Assembly: GCA_002009475.1 (NCBI GenBank)
Contig: AYTS01000061.1
Location: forward strand, 62,001 to 126,000
Direction of reading: 5' to 3'
Origin: Candidatus Brocadia carolinensis
Lineage (GTDB): Bacteria; Planctomycetota; Brocadiia; Brocadiales; Brocadiaceae
Length of the DNA: 64,000 bases
In this document: positions 1 to 9,013 of the stretch, one piece after another
Layout of the letters: each line of letters begins with the position of its first letter
Position numbering within the stretch: the stretch's first letter is position 1
Notes under the pieces: model-generated
Database searches by the model: none
Told to the model about the DNA's origin: nothing
Seen by the model: the letters and a program-made list of their open reading frames with translations, nothing else
Made by a program: the position numbers and the translations under genes

Positions 1-1453
1 CTTCTGTTTTAATTTTCTCCGCCGCCTCTATGAGTTTGTTGTAGTTTTTCAGGCAGGGAGAATCTAAAAATTCTTCCTGCCGTAAGGACACGATCGAGTT
101 ATAGTCGCCGCTTTTTTCTGCAAGCTTTACAATATGTTCCCTCAAGGTACTCGCAATCCCCGGGTACTTTTTGCCAACTTGCTGAATGCCCTCTTCTGCC
201 GCTTTTCTGGCCTCATCATATTTTTTTGCACCGTTCAGCCGCTCGACATACCGCGCCCAGCTGCCGGTTATTTTTGCCTCCGCCCTGCATAACGGAAGCA
301 CCTCTTCGTTCCGGCCGGATTTTTCCAAGGCGGAGACAAGAAAATTGGACACACGGTCTCTCCGGTAGTTGGTGCTAAATTCGTCGTTAGAATTCTTTGA
401 AGATGGCAAATGGGCAAGCCTGTCTGATAAATCGTCTGCCACTGCAGACCATGCCGACTTGTCGCGTATTGATTCTAAGATTTCGTATGTGTTGCCACAC
501 AGATCGTATGCGTCCTGCAATTCCGCTTCTATAATGAACATAATCTTCCTGACGTTTGGCCATTCACACCTTTTAACCGCTTTGAATCCGATTTCCAGGC
601 ATTCAGAAATTTGCACGGCTGAATCACCTTCATCATCACAGGTTTCAACGTACGAATTCCCTTTTTCCAGCAATTCCCCGGCAATAGTAGTGACGGCATC
701 GTAATAACCCTGGTCAAAAAGCGTTAACATCATAGACCTCACCCTGCTGAAGTCAGACGGATTCTCTTCATCTGACCAATGATTGCGCCATGCCGGTTCA
801 GACATAATGTTGTCTATCTCCATGCGTATGCTGGAAACAAGTTTTTCTACCTTTCCGCCGGCCAACCGTGCGCTGTCCAAAAGTTCTGTATAAACCTCCG
901 GATACTTATTTGCAAGCCTTGTCACTAATTTTACCAGAAATTCCTTATCATGCTGGTCAAGGAACTCTGCAATATCGTTGTCCGGGGCTGATTTAGCGGA
1001 AGACTTTTTTGATCGGGTTTGGGTATCTCCGGCATCATCGGAATCGTCGTACTCATCTTCATTACCTTCATCATACTCACCGTCGTCAAGGCCTTCCATC
1101 CTCTTGATATCCGGGTCCGTCAGTTGCGCCATTGGTATTTTTCTCTTCTCTTTAATAGCCTGCGAAAATGCCAGGAGCGTGGCAACGGCATGTTTGCAGC
1201 CGCTGCCGTAGGGGCAGGTGCAATCGGATGAGATCTCCTTGTGCTGGCCTTGCCCGTGTATCGTAACCAGGGTTGTATATTCATCCGTGCCAGATACGGT
1301 GGCGAGAATCCCCTTCGGTGCAATTCTCAGGTTCGTAACCCGGCCGCGCCTGAAATAATCTTCTCCCCTTTTTAAAATCCGGCTGCCAACCCAATTCGTC
1401 AAATCATTCCAGGTTAATTCTCTAAAATCCTCTTCCAGGTTTTTCAATGACAA
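1..1453 (-). CDS. SWIM zinc-finger protein, 3' end outside window
   Basis: An uninterrupted frame runs from a TTG start near 1453 to the left edge, so the C-terminus is missing. About 85 residues in, the translation reads DCTCPYGSGCKHAVATL, a SWIM zinc-binding motif (CxC...CxH) of the kind that mediates DNA, RNA or protein contacts. A very acidic linker rich in D, E and Y follows. The rest is helical and resembles the uncharacterised C-terminal halves of bacterial SWIM proteins. The start is a TTG: there are two in frame (1453 and 1447) directly after a strong AAGGAGGA site at about 1457-1464, and no in-frame ATG nearby. Such proteins often sit beside SNF2 helicases or MoxR/VWA genes, but the partner would lie outside the window. 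The specific role is unknown. Confidence 0.75.
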   Translation of the reverse strand, partial: MSLKNLEEDFRELTWNDLTNWVGSRILKRGEDYFRRGRVTNLRIAPKGILATVSGTDEYTTLVTIHGQGQHKEISSDCTCPYGSGCKHAVATLLAFSQAIKEKRKIPMAQLTDPDIKRMEGLDDGEYDEGNEDEYDDSDDAGDTQTRSKKSSAKSAPDNDIAEFLDQHDKEFLVKLVTRLANKYPEVYTELLDSARLAGGKVEKLVSSIRMEIDNIMSEPAWRNHWSDEENPSDFSRVRSMMLTLFDQGYYDAVTTIAGELLEKGNSYVETCDDEGDSAVQISECLEIGFKAVKRCEWPNVRKIMFIIEAELQDAYDLCGNTYEILESIRDKSAWSAVADDLSDRLAHLPSSKNSNDEFSTNYRRDRVSNFLVSALEKSGRNEEVLPLCRAEAKITGSWARYVERLNGAKKYDEARKAAEEGIQQVGKKYPGIASTLREHIVKLAEKSGDYNSIVSLRQEEFLDSPCLKNYNKLIEAAEKIKTE

Positions 1454-1540
1454 TCTTCCTCCTTCATGGTATGAAATCGGCTTTTTATGGACCCAGTAAC
1501 TACATACCCTGTAAATCTTGCGGATTTTTATTATTTGAGG

Positions 1541-1789
1541 TTATATGTGAACAGTTTCTTCAAGCGATATTGTTTTTGCGGCATAGAGAAGCGCCGCTTT
1601 AATATCATCTTTCTTGAGAAATAGATATTCTTTCCTTATCTCGTCCTCTGTTTCACCATAGGCAAGTTTTTCCAAAATTATTTCTACTGTCAACCGTGTT
1701 CCTTTGATTACCGGTTTACCAAACATTATTTTTGGATTTATTTCTATTCTTTTTAATAATTTTTTTTTCCACGTTGACACCTCCTGCAA
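1541..1789 (-). CDS. DUF433 family protein, antitoxin-like
   Basis: This 82-residue protein has the DUF433 signature: INPKIMFGKPVIKGTRLTVE followed by a short helical segment with EIILEKLAYGETEDEI. DUF433 proteins are small winged-helix-like proteins usually paired with DUF5615 PIN-like proteins, and are regarded as the antitoxin of type II toxin-antitoxin modules. A DUF5615-like gene lies 5 bases upstream on the same strand, so the two are probably co-transcribed. The start is preceded by GCAGGAGGTG (about 1784-1793), a strong ribosome-binding site. Family assignment is firm; antitoxin activity is inferred from family context. The partner gene looks damaged at its 5' end, so this may be an orphaned antitoxin. 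Confidence 0.8.
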   Translation of the reverse strand: MQEVSTWKKKLLKRIEINPKIMFGKPVIKGTRLTVEIILEKLAYGETEDEIRKEYLFLKKDDIKAALLYAAKTISLEETVHI

Positions 1790-1794
1790 AAATA

Positions 1795-2160
1795 TTATAT
1801 AGGCGTAAACCTAAACTTTTCTTTGGTGATAACAACAAAATGTTTCGATATTCTGTCTTTGTGTGAAACTAAAACTTTTGTGAGTAGTTTTATTTTTTCC
1901 CTCGTGTCTTGTCCTTTAATCCTGAAAAGAACAATTCCAGAAGAGACTAATTTCTGTCTAAACACAATATCCCCAAAATCCTTATCATTGGTTAACAGGA
2001 TACGGTTTTCTTTTTGTGCAATTTTAAAGATACTTATGTCGTCCAAAGATGGATTTTCTTCAGCTATCCAAGTAATATCATATCCGAGCTTCTTCAATTC
2101 ATCCACAATCAATTCTCCGTTGTGAAAGCGGGAGATTGCTTCGGGAAAAGACCCTCGCAT
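1795..2160 (-). pseudogene. DUF5615 PIN-like toxin, N-terminus replaced by a repeat
   Basis: Residues from IVDELKKLGYD onward match DUF5615 (PIN-like) proteins, including the motif LLTNDKDFGD that holds conserved acidic residues, and a C-terminal ITKEKFRF. Normal members begin with a strand of the type FLADEN that carries a catalytic aspartate. Here that part is absent. The first about 18 codons (MRGSFPEAISRFHNGE) are a translation of a repeat found elsewhere in the window (see 2111-2266). A ribosome could start at TTG (about 2115) after a GGAG inside the repeat, or at the ATG at 2160, but neither restores the lost strand. I infer loss or alteration of nuclease activity. The DUF433 gene follows immediately. 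Confidence 0.65.
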
Positions 2161-2266
2161 GACACAGGCTATGCCTTTGATGACATATTGTGCGTTGTCA
2201 TTGCGAGGGCGATAGCCCGAAGCAATCTCTCTGGTCTGGATTGCTTCGCTCCGCTCGCAATGACAA
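2111..2266 (+). repeat. Dispersed repeat RPT-A, copy 1
   Basis: The sequence shares long stretches with copies near 6.1, 16.8, 34.5 and 36.9 kb: TCTCCGTTGTGAAAGCGGGA, GATTGCTTCGG, AAGACCCTCGCAATGACA (here with one base missing), GGCTATGC, TTGATGACATATTGTGCGTT and a terminal TCATTGCGAG...GAAGCAATC. The halves CAATGACA and GTCATTG make it partly palindromic. Its left end lies inside the DUF5615 gene, so insertion there is visible directly. The element has no coding capacity of its own and is best described as a non-autonomous, MITE-like or REP-like interspersed repeat. Confidence 0.75.
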
Positions 2267-2401
2267 CTTTCTTTTTGCGTTTACTAGAGTGTTGTGGCCA
2301 TATCAATTTAAACATTAACGTTCAGGAATTTCAATCGCCCCCCCGTAAACTGGGGGAAACAGGGGGGGAAAGTTGCCGAATGCCTAATTAATCTTCGAAA
2401 T

Positions 2402-2442
2402 TATCTAAAAAATTTCAAAATCCGACCGCCTTCGGCGGTAAA
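2402..2442 (-). terminator. Intrinsic terminator after the KAP-FGE gene
   Basis: On the minus strand, just past the stop codon of the KAP-FGE gene, a perfect 6-bp stem with a GAA loop (ACCGCC-GAA-GGCGGT, 2425-2439) is followed by a T-rich tract ending in TTTTTT (about 2402-2412). This is the layout of a rho-independent terminator. A second T-rich tract precedes the stem, so it could also work weakly on the other strand. Confidence 0.6.
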
Positions 2443-2454
2443 AGGGTAAAAGAC

Positions 2455-4554
2455 TCAAAGTTTAAGAGTCCTGGCGCAACGAAATCCGACATTGAGGCTA
2501 CGGTTGACCGGATCGTTGAAGTCGCGGTCGGCGCACCGGCAGTTATTACCTTCATTGCTCCAGGAGCCGCCGCGCACAACACGTATTTTATCCTTTTCGT
2601 ACCAGCTATCCGTCCATTCCCATACATTACCTGCCATATCGTAGCATCCATAGTAACTTTTCCCTTTCGGAAACTTGTCAACCTCTGTTGTCCCGCCGCT
2701 CCGGCTTTCGGCTGAGTTGCATAATGCTGCATCGAATTTATCTCCCCACGGATAAACCCATCCATCAGGACCCCTGGCAGCCTTTTCCCATTCTTGCTCA
2801 GTTGGCAGCCTCTTCCCGTCCCATTTTGCATATGCATCAGCACCGTGCCAACTCACATATATCACAGGATGCCTCTCATACCCTTTCTCGATAGTATAAT
2901 TCTCACCGTCTTTTTTTATCCTGCAGCGTTCATTTTCAAAACTACCTTCTAAGTCAATCCATTTCTGTAAAGTGTCATTATCTGCCTTTGCGTTATTTAA
3001 AAATTTGCAGAATTCCTCGTTTGTTACCGGAAACACATCTATTTCATAATCGTAGTTTATTTCTTTTTGTTTCTTGTCATCCCCGTAGAAAAATGGCCCC
3101 TTTCCAATTTTCACCATTTCGCCAACGGATGCTTTTCTTATCATTTCTTTTTCCTGTTTACCTGCTTGTATTTGTCCAACTGACATGGACTCATATATCA
3201 GTGTTTCAATAATCTCGGGGTTATCAGAAAGCCTGACAATTAAGTTTCTCAGTATTTCCTGTTTCAGGATATTTTTGACAGGTTCATACGGTATCTTTTC
3301 AATATTCTCAAATTTATTAGAATTTATATCCCCCTGATGTTCTTTATATTTCTCTTTTACCATTGCTATTATCTTTGGATTGAGTTTGATCAACTCATAG
3401 CTCTCTTTAAACGCCTCTTTCAGGACATTCCAATAAATGTAATCCTTTATTTCTATCTTTTCTTCCTCTACCCGATCCCCGTTTATCTTTTGAAATTTTT
3501 TTTCAAATAATTTTTTATTTTCTGCAATTTTGATCTGCAGGTTGAGATTATTGATGAATTTCTTTATTTTTCTCGGAGTATCTCCGAGGGATTGAACAAT
3601 GACATCTGAATAGGTATGTAATACGTCTTTGTAATCAAATTGCGATACAATGCCTTCAAAATATTCTTCCATATCAGCGGCATGTATCAAGGGAAGCTCA
3701 TAAGAAACCTGCACTATTTTTTCAAGATATTCACCGGCATATTTCGCGCCTATATGAGGAGATTTTTCAAGGGCATTAATAATGACTTCCTTGGAAACCC
3801 CCATGACAAAAATGCAGCCTTTGAAATCGAGGAAAAGCTTGATTGCCTCAAGCACCTTTACGATATTCTGGCTATCGCAGCGGTCGAGGTCGTCTATAAA
3901 AATTGCCAAAATACCCTTTTGGTCATCAATCTCTCCGGGGGTAAAAGACCCTTCTTTCTTTATTTTGAAAGAATCCTCGGCATGGATCCATAGTCTGATG
4001 AGTTGTTTTAAAAAGGAGCTGAAGAGTGTAAAATAAGGCAGGTTCTTCTTATAATCCTCTTCTTTTATTATTTTTTCAACGCCCTTTAAAAAAGGGATAA
4101 AATTTGAGATAAATTCGGGAACGGCCTTCAGATTAAGCTTCTCCCACGCCGTCATTATCGCTATTTCTGCCCTTTCAAAAAAGTTTCCCTGCCACATTTC
4201 CTGGACAATGCTCTCAAGGAGGGCAGCCAGGAGGCTATCGGCATCATTATACTTCCATGCCTGAAACCACACCGTCTTGCATCGTCTTTTACCCTTTTGT
4301 ATTTTTTCTTCATCAAACTTTTTCAACTCCGACCTGATGGCCTTCATCAGCGTTGTCTTACCCCTGCCCCATCTGCCTTCCAATCCGATCACGAGAGGTG
4401 TCTCATTCCGGCTGCCGGTGATAATATCGATGAAAGTATCCCGGTAGGCTTTAAAGGCAAATTGTATCCTATCGTCATGTTCTTCCGGATTATCACTGAG
4501 GATTTTTATTTCTTCCATCCTTTTCTCCCGAATTGAAGCGTCTGTTTTCTTCAT
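2455..4554 (-). CDS. KAP-family P-loop NTPase fused to an FGE/sulfatase-modifying-like domain
   Basis: The protein has 699 residues. Residues about 25-380 are a KAP P-loop NTPase: Walker [10 protein letters not shown] at 60-68 and Walker [12 protein letters not shown] at 217-227. There is no clear transmembrane pair between the Walker motifs, where many KAP proteins have one; 145-190 is only moderately hydrophobic. A helical linker runs to about 475. Residues 475-699 are an FGE-sulfatase (C-type-lectin-like) domain with [32 protein letters not shown] and RVVRGGSW...GFRCARTL. The cysteine pair of true formylglycine-generating enzyme does not appear at the expected place (SWSNEGNN instead), so ligand binding is more likely than sulfatase activation. 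KAP ATPases are known from membrane scaffolding and from prokaryotic conflict systems. The gene stands alone, with a hairpin terminator behind it. See the separate entry on the C-terminal segment. Confidence 0.85.
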   Translation of the reverse strand: MKKTDASIREKRMEEIKILSDNPEEHDDRIQFAFKAYRDTFIDIITGSRNETPLVIGLEGRWGRGKTTLMKAIRSELKKFDEEKIQKGKRRCKTVWFQAWKYNDADSLLAALLESIVQEMWQGNFFERAEIAIMTAWEKLNLKAVPEFISNFIPFLKGVEKIIKEEDYKKNLPYFTLFSSFLKQLIRLWIHAEDSFKIKKEGSFTPGEIDDQKGILAIFIDDLDRCDSQNIVKVLEAIKLFLDFKGCIFVMGVSKEVIINALEKSPHIGAKYAGEYLEKIVQVSYELPLIHAADMEEYFEGIVSQFDYKDVLHTYSDVIVQSLGDTPRKIKKFINNLNLQIKIAENKKLFEKKFQKINGDRVEEEKIEIKDYIYWNVLKEAFKESYELIKLNPKIIAMVKEKYKEHQGDINSNKFENIEKIPYEPVKNILKQEILRNLIVRLSDNPEIIETLIYESMSVGQIQAGKQEKEMIRKASVGEMVKIGKGPFFYGDDKKQKEINYDYEIDVFPVTNEEFCKFLNNAKADNDTLQKWIDLEGSFENERCRIKKDGENYTIEKGYERHPVIYVSWHGADAYAKWDGKRLPTEQEWEKAARGPDGWVYPWGDKFDAALCNSAESRSGGTTEVDKFPKGKSYYGCYDMAGNVWEWTDSWYEKDKIRVVRGGSWSNEGNNCRCADRDFNDPVNRSLNVGFRCARTLKL
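2479..2570 (-). other. Possible DGR variable region at the C-terminus of the KAP-FGE protein
   Basis: Between the GGSW motif and the terminal GFR, nearly every codon ends in C or T (agc, aat, ggt, aat, aac, tgc, tgc, gcc, gac, cgc, gac, ttc, aac, gat, gtc, aac, cgt, agc, ctc, aat, gtc). This is what adenine-directed mutagenesis of AAC/AAT codons leaves behind. FGE-fold proteins whose last segment reads GGSW-N-rich-NRN...NPxNR...GFR are a known class of DGR target. The position (extreme C-terminus) and fold match. No reverse transcriptase and no template repeat were found in this window, so the call rests on pattern only. Confidence 0.4.
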
Positions 4555-5121
4555 ATCCTCTATTTCTCAAAACCTTTTTGCAAGCAAATTCTTCTATGCT
4601 TTTTGTAAAAAACTTTTTTTTCACCCAATCTACAAAACTGTATAACAATCAATAAAATAGATTATCCATGACGAATTTGGAGAAAAGTTTCTGGGCAATC
4701 GATTAACAAAATACTTCCTATTCGGGAAGACTGGAGGTTTACAAGGCATGCCGTTTTGCCTTTTCCGGGATAGGAGCAGAAGTTATTCGCTGGGCACTCG
4801 GGCAGAGAAAGATTCGGAATATTCTATCTATAGCTAATCCGAACAAGTCGGAATGCATAGCGCAGGCGTTGTCCCCCGCTGGCGGGGGCGAAGGGGGTGG
4901 ATTGGACTTCCCTTCCCGCTTCAAATACCCATTTATTATGGATGCGAATTTTTACCTTTACCATGGAGTTGATTCGCCAATCAGTGCAAGTGCGTCATAG
5001 TTCAAAATGATGAGAGATATTCAGATTACGCATCTGCCAAAATTTCTGGTTCTGCCAGTCCACCCCCTTGATCCCCCGCCAGCGGGGGACAACCTGCTGC
5101 CTTACCAGGGATAGGGAGCAA
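4555..5121. other. Intergenic, no gene seen
   Basis: The stretch between the KAP-FGE gene and the SLATT-like gene is AT-rich near 4555-4720. It then carries two short GC-rich pieces, GCTGGCGGGGGCGAAGGGGG (about 4878-4897) and its inverted relative CCCGCCAGCGGGGGAC near 5077-5092, a motif also present near 61.7 kb. Small open frames here show no family features and are not called. Confidence 0.5.
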
Positions 5122-5718
5122 TCAGTTTCGGGTCCTGGCCTGATTCGTTGCTCCAGCAGCCTTTTCTATCTCCTTCAGTGTTGATTGAAACTCACTTGAC
5201 CATAGTTGCGTCTCATTCTTTACCATATCCCGTGTTTTCAAGATAAAATCTTTGCATAATTCAAGGGCTTCTGTTGCCTGTTCCGGAGTGGAAACCGTGC
5301 CGGAATAACCAAGCATTTTCTTTTCCCAGTCGAAACAAAAGGTTTCCAGTGCACGTCCCAGTTCCATTTGGGTAATCATGTATCTCACCCAGCCACTGGT
5401 TAACCCTGCAAACCGATCCAGGGCAATGAGAATGGCGGCAACTGCTATGGCTATGGTCGCCCAAAGCGGATTGAGTTTGTCTGTATTAAAGATCTGAGTC
5501 AACACAGGAATAATGCCTGATGCACCGGTTACTATGATGGCACTCAACCGCAAGGTGTATCCCCATACCCTTTTACCCCGGCGTTTATCGTCGTACCACG
5601 CTATCGCTTTCCTGGTTTCCTGGATAACGTACTCGTACAGTTTTTTCAATGAAACGTCGAAATCGTTTGAGCTCCAGGACAACACGGGAAATGGGTTTTC
5701 ATTTTTGCTGTTTGACAT
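5122..5718 (-). CDS. SLATT/DUF4231-like two-helix membrane protein
   Basis: From the ATG at 5718 the protein has 198 residues. That start follows AAAGGAAGG about a dozen bases upstream; the frame could extend to 5802 but the added residues look unlike protein. Residues around 55-110 form two hydrophobic segments (YTLRLSAIIVTGASGIIPVL and LWATIAIAVAAILIAL) joined by a short polar loop. A long charged helix with FDWEKKMLGYSG and a further amphipathic helix follow. This matches the SLATT superfamily, small two-TM proteins with a cytosolic helical tail proposed as pore-forming effectors in nucleotide-signalled conflict systems. No nucleotide cyclase or SMODS gene is adjacent, so a defence role is only inferred. 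The nearest upstream gene on this strand is pabC, 565 bases away. Confidence 0.65.
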   Translation of the reverse strand: MSNSKNENPFPVLSWSSNDFDVSLKKLYEYVIQETRKAIAWYDDKRRGKRVWGYTLRLSAIIVTGASGIIPVLTQIFNTDKLNPLWATIAIAVAAILIALDRFAGLTSGWVRYMITQMELGRALETFCFDWEKKMLGYSGTVSTPEQATEALELCKDFILKTRDMVKNETQLWSSEFQSTLKEIEKAAGATNQARTRN

Positions 5719-6087
5719 GGGAAAAACACCTTCCTTTCTCTCGTGAAATTTAGCCGATATAATCTGTATGCTACAGAAAAGGAGCCCCTTATCCTGGCGC
5801 AATCCCGTATATCCTCATGGATAACAATTCTTCTACCGTATGCCTGTTGCCCCCCCGATCCCAATAATCACAAAACACCTTGAAAACTCTTTTATGAAAT
5901 CCCGTGCTTGTTCTATTGCTCTCAGGAAAAGACCGCCCCGCGCCTGTTGTTATTTGCCTCTCATTACATTCCGATATTACCTTCCTTCCGCTTAGCTACT
6001 GGTACTCTATTGCTGCTGTACACCCTGTTTTCACCTTCATCCATCCTCCTGTTATATAGGATCTGTTCTTTGCAAACGTTTAATACC

Positions 6088-6276
6088 ATAGCGCAGCAAA
6101 GCCGCACCCAACTCTCCGTTGGGAAAGTGGGAGATTACTTCGGAAAAGACCCTCGCAATGACACCGGCTATGCTTTGATGACATCTTGTGCGTTGTCATT
6201 GCGAGCACATTCGCGTTGCTCAGCGTAAACTCCGCAAAGCAATCTTTCTCCTATAAACAATCTATACATACTGAGG
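6088..6276 (+). repeat. Dispersed repeat RPT-A, copy 2
   Basis: This is a near full-length copy: GCGCAGCAAAGCCGCA, CTCCGTTGGGAAAGTGGGAG, TTCGGAAAAGACCCTCGC, AATGACA, GGCTATGCTTTGATGACAT, TTGTGCGTTGTCATTGCGAG, then AAAGCAATCTTTCTCCTATA and AACAATCTATACATACTGAGG. The right-hand extension (TAAACAATCTrTAC) is shared with the copies near 16.9 kb and, inverted, 36.8 kb. It fills most of the gap between the SLATT gene and pabC; I see no gene in 5719-6282. Confidence 0.8.
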
Positions 6277-6282
6277 ATTGTC

Positions 6283-7149
6283 TCATATATCAGCGAGAAT
6301 CCGGGTTAACACCTTGTACTTGTCATGCAAAAGGGTTGTTACGATGCCCGGGACAAGCTTTCCTATGGGTTGTTTATTAATCATGGAGACCGGCATCACT
6401 TCCATGAGGGAGTTCGTGAGAAAAACTTCCTCGGCTGCCAATACCCTTTCCAGCCCGAAAAGTTCCTCAGACGCATGAATGCGGTTTTCCTTGCATAATT
6501 CCAGGATGACACGTCGGGTAACACCTGGCAGGAGATTGGCCTTCAGGGAAGGGGTAATTACGGTGTTTCTTTCAACAAGAAAGAGATTGCTGACGGCACA
6601 TTCGGTAATCTGGTTCTCTGTGTTCAGAATAAGTGCATCGTGGGCGCCCTGGTCAACCGCCTCTTTCTTGATAAGGTAATTTGTCAAATAGCTAAGCGTC
6701 TTGTGGTTTGAGATGGGACACGTGGCGCTTCTCCGGATGTGGGAGGTAATAAGCGATACCCCCGTTTTATAGAATGAGGCAGGATAGGCAGTAAGCGGTT
6801 TTGTGTGAATTAAAAAAGTGGGTTGATATATATCTGCCGGGATGAGCCCATTCATGCCAAATCCGCGAGATAATGTCATTCGGACGTAAGCGTTCTGCAG
6901 GTTATTCCTGATAAGGAGTTGTTCAATAATCTGCTGCAGGTTTTGAGACGTATGATGGAAGGGGATATTAAGATACCGGGCGGAATTCACGAGACGCGCA
7001 ACGTGATCATCAAGCCGAAAAGGGTTCCTGTCGTAGACCCTTAGGGTCTCAAAAAGCCCATCACCGTAAAGGAAGCCCCGATCCTGGATTCTCAGGTGAC
7101 ATGCTGTTTCTTTTACAATGGCGTCATTTAAGTAGACAACGTTGGACAT
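6283..7149 (-). CDS. pabC: Class IV PLP aminotransferase, probable aminodeoxychorismate lyase
   Basis: The 288-residue protein belongs to the fold-type IV PLP family. An N-terminal RGFLYGDGLFETLRVY strand is followed by the PLP-lysine region NHKTLSYLTNYLIKKEA, then ECAVSNLFLVERN and a C-terminal EVFLTNSLMEVMPV. In this family, aminodeoxychorismate lyase splits pyruvate from 4-amino-4-deoxychorismate to give p-aminobenzoate for folate. Branched-chain or D-amino-acid aminotransferases look alike. The choice of PabC rests on the adjacent pabB-like gene, which ends 7 bases upstream on the same strand and probably shares a transcript. No pabA amidotransferase is in the window. Confidence 0.8.
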   Translation of the reverse strand: MSNVVYLNDAIVKETACHLRIQDRGFLYGDGLFETLRVYDRNPFRLDDHVARLVNSARYLNIPFHHTSQNLQQIIEQLLIRNNLQNAYVRMTLSRGFGMNGLIPADIYQPTFLIHTKPLTAYPASFYKTGVSLITSHIRRSATCPISNHKTLSYLTNYLIKKEAVDQGAHDALILNTENQITECAVSNLFLVERNTVITPSLKANLLPGVTRRVILELCKENRIHASEELFGLERVLAAEEVFLTNSLMEVMPVSMINKQPIGKLVPGIVTTLLHDKYKVLTRILADI

Positions 7150-7156
7150 TGCCGGC

Positions 7157-8602
7157 TCATGTACTGCTGATATGTATAAAATTGTGCGCTTTTAAGGAAT
7201 CAATGAGGGCTCTTGCCTTGTGCATCGTCTCTTCATATTCCTCTTCTTCATCAGAATCTGCCACAATGCCACTCCCCACCTGAAAGGATACCATGTTGCC
7301 TTTCATGATAAACGTGCGTATGGCGATATTCAGGTCTGCATTTCCGTTAAATCCGATATAACCGATAGCTCCTGTGTAGACACTTCGCTGGGTGGGTTCC
7401 AGTTCATCAATGATCTGCATAGCACGGATCTTTGGCGCGCCGGTAATGGAACCGCCAGGAAAGGTTGCCTTAAGCAGGTCTATGAAATCATATCGTTCAT
7501 ACAAATCCCCTTCGATAGTAGAAACCAGGTGATATACGGTGGGATAGGCTTCCAAAGCCTTTCTTTCGGTAACTTTGACGGAACCATAATCGCACACACG
7601 GCCAAGATCATTACGCTCCAGATCAATAATCATAGTAAGCTCGGCATCATCCTTTGGGCTCGAAAGGAGTGCTTGTTTCATGAACTCGTCTGAATTACTG
7701 TCCTTACCCCGGGGCCGCGTGCCTTTGATGGGACGGGTCTGAACATGTCCGGCATGGATTTTAAGAAATCGTTCCGGCGAGGAGCTGATAATGGCAACCT
7801 CATCAAAAGCCAGATACCCCGAAAACGGCGCTGGATTTACCGAGCGCAATTTTTTGTACAGTTCATACGGAGGGGTATTACTCTGCGTCTCTATTCGTTG
7901 AGAGAGATTGACCTGATAAACATCGCCAGCGGCAATGTAGGACTTGATGCGTTTAATTGCGCCCAGATAGCGTTCTTTTGAAAAGTTAAATTTCAGCGCC
8001 GGCTCAGAGAATTCCGGATTGGAGGTGTCATGGCGTGGCTCATCTGACACATCGGATTTTCTGCTCAATACTTCTTCAAGATATCCCATTCTGTCTTTCA
8101 GGGTAGTGCCCAAACCGAAATCTGCCCCGATTACATAACATTTTTGCAGGTAGTTATCATAGGATATCATGGTGTCATAAAAACCCAGGTACATATCAGG
8201 CAGACCGAGATCGTCAACGGCCCTCGTGGTTAGTCTTTCTATAAAGAGGCACAGGTCATAGCCAAAATATCCAACCACACCGCACTCGAAAGGGACGGAT
8301 TCGGCGGCATTCTTTAACGAAAACTGCTTGAGCAGCTCGCGGAGGTGTTCAAACGGATTTCCTTCAATTTCAAGGACACCACTGCTGTCAGTCAAGGTGA
8401 TTTTTTGTCGTTTTGATTTCATTACGAGGAAAGGATTAAAACCCAAAAAGGAATATCGTGAAATTCCTTTTACTTGCAAGGCGCTGTCGAGAAAAAACAG
8501 GTGCGGTTGTGTAGAAAATCTGCAAAATGCCTCTAAGGGAGTGCAGGCATTTCTGACTTCATGGATAATGATCTCACCTGTCATGTTTTTGATGGTATCC
8601 AT
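7157..8602 (-). CDS. pabB: Aminodeoxychorismate synthase component I
   Basis: The 481-residue protein is a chorismate-binding enzyme. The C-terminal half carries RPIKGTRPRG (PIKGT, whose lysine is typical of PabB; anthranilate synthase has PIAGT), DLERNDLGRVC, FPGGSITGAPKIRAM and YTGAIGYIGF. PabB aminates chorismate to 4-amino-4-deoxychorismate using ammonia from PabA. The N-terminal domain (SRYSFLGFNPF, GVVGYFGYDL) is complete. The length fits stand-alone PabB. The gene is immediately upstream of the class IV aminotransferase (7-base gap), giving a two-gene pABA module. Enzyme class is firm; PabB versus TrpE is decided by the PIKGT motif and the neighbour. Confidence 0.88.
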   Translation of the reverse strand: MDTIKNMTGEIIIHEVRNACTPLEAFCRFSTQPHLFFLDSALQVKGISRYSFLGFNPFLVMKSKRQKITLTDSSGVLEIEGNPFEHLRELLKQFSLKNAAESVPFECGVVGYFGYDLCLFIERLTTRAVDDLGLPDMYLGFYDTMISYDNYLQKCYVIGADFGLGTTLKDRMGYLEEVLSRKSDVSDEPRHDTSNPEFSEPALKFNFSKERYLGAIKRIKSYIAAGDVYQVNLSQRIETQSNTPPYELYKKLRSVNPAPFSGYLAFDEVAIISSSPERFLKIHAGHVQTRPIKGTRPRGKDSNSDEFMKQALLSSPKDDAELTMIIDLERNDLGRVCDYGSVKVTERKALEAYPTVYHLVSTIEGDLYERYDFIDLLKATFPGGSITGAPKIRAMQIIDELEPTQRSVYTGAIGYIGFNGNADLNIAIRTFIMKGNMVSFQVGSGIVADSDEEEEYEETMHKARALIDSLKAHNFIHISST

Positions 8603-9013
8603 GGACGTTATGAGGGTCGGTAGACCGTGACGAATTCATAGAAAACTATAGTTCTTTTTCCCTACAGGATTTTACTATCTTCAAAGGTGGTCGGAGAATC
8701 TTATTTGCGGTGATTAATTCTAGATGTGGTGCAAAATTTTGTCAAGGCAAATCGCCGGTAAAGTGCCTTAAAATGCCGTATTTATCCTTGTTATTTCTCT
8801 CTGAGTATGCTAAAATTTTAACAATAGATGATGTGTTCGTTGTTGGGATGAGAAAGAAAGAGACGTTAATAACGTATCCCCTTTTCCCTTAATCCCCCCT
8901 GGCACTGTCGGTTGCAAATGGTTACTGCTTTCTCCATGTCGTAAATTGGCAGATTGAATTTATTCCGGATTTGATTTTGGCGGGGTACTTTCCAGAGGTA
9001 AATAGTTAAAGCT
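8603..9013. other. Intergenic between divergent pabB and xerC-like genes
   Basis: This gap separates divergent genes and must hold both promoters. No terminator-like hairpin or recognised repeat is apparent. AT-rich patches such as TGCTAAAATTTTAACAATAG (about 8808-8827) could hold a promoter, but I cannot pick a convincing -35/-10 pair. A 60-codon frame at 8710-8892 has no protein-like features. Confidence 0.4.

Noticed and set aside
2455-4554. True formylglycine-generating enzyme activating sulfatases
   Set aside because: The cysteine pair of the active site is not at the expected place, and no sulfatase gene is near.
4739-4924. 61-codon minus-strand open frame
   Set aside because: It is proline-rich translation of GC-rich repeat DNA, without a ribosome-binding site or family similarity.
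1-6282. A complete diversity-generating retroelement around the KAP-FGE gene
   Set aside because: No reverse transcriptase motif (YxDD) and no template repeat were found on either strand near the gene; only the candidate variable region is reported.
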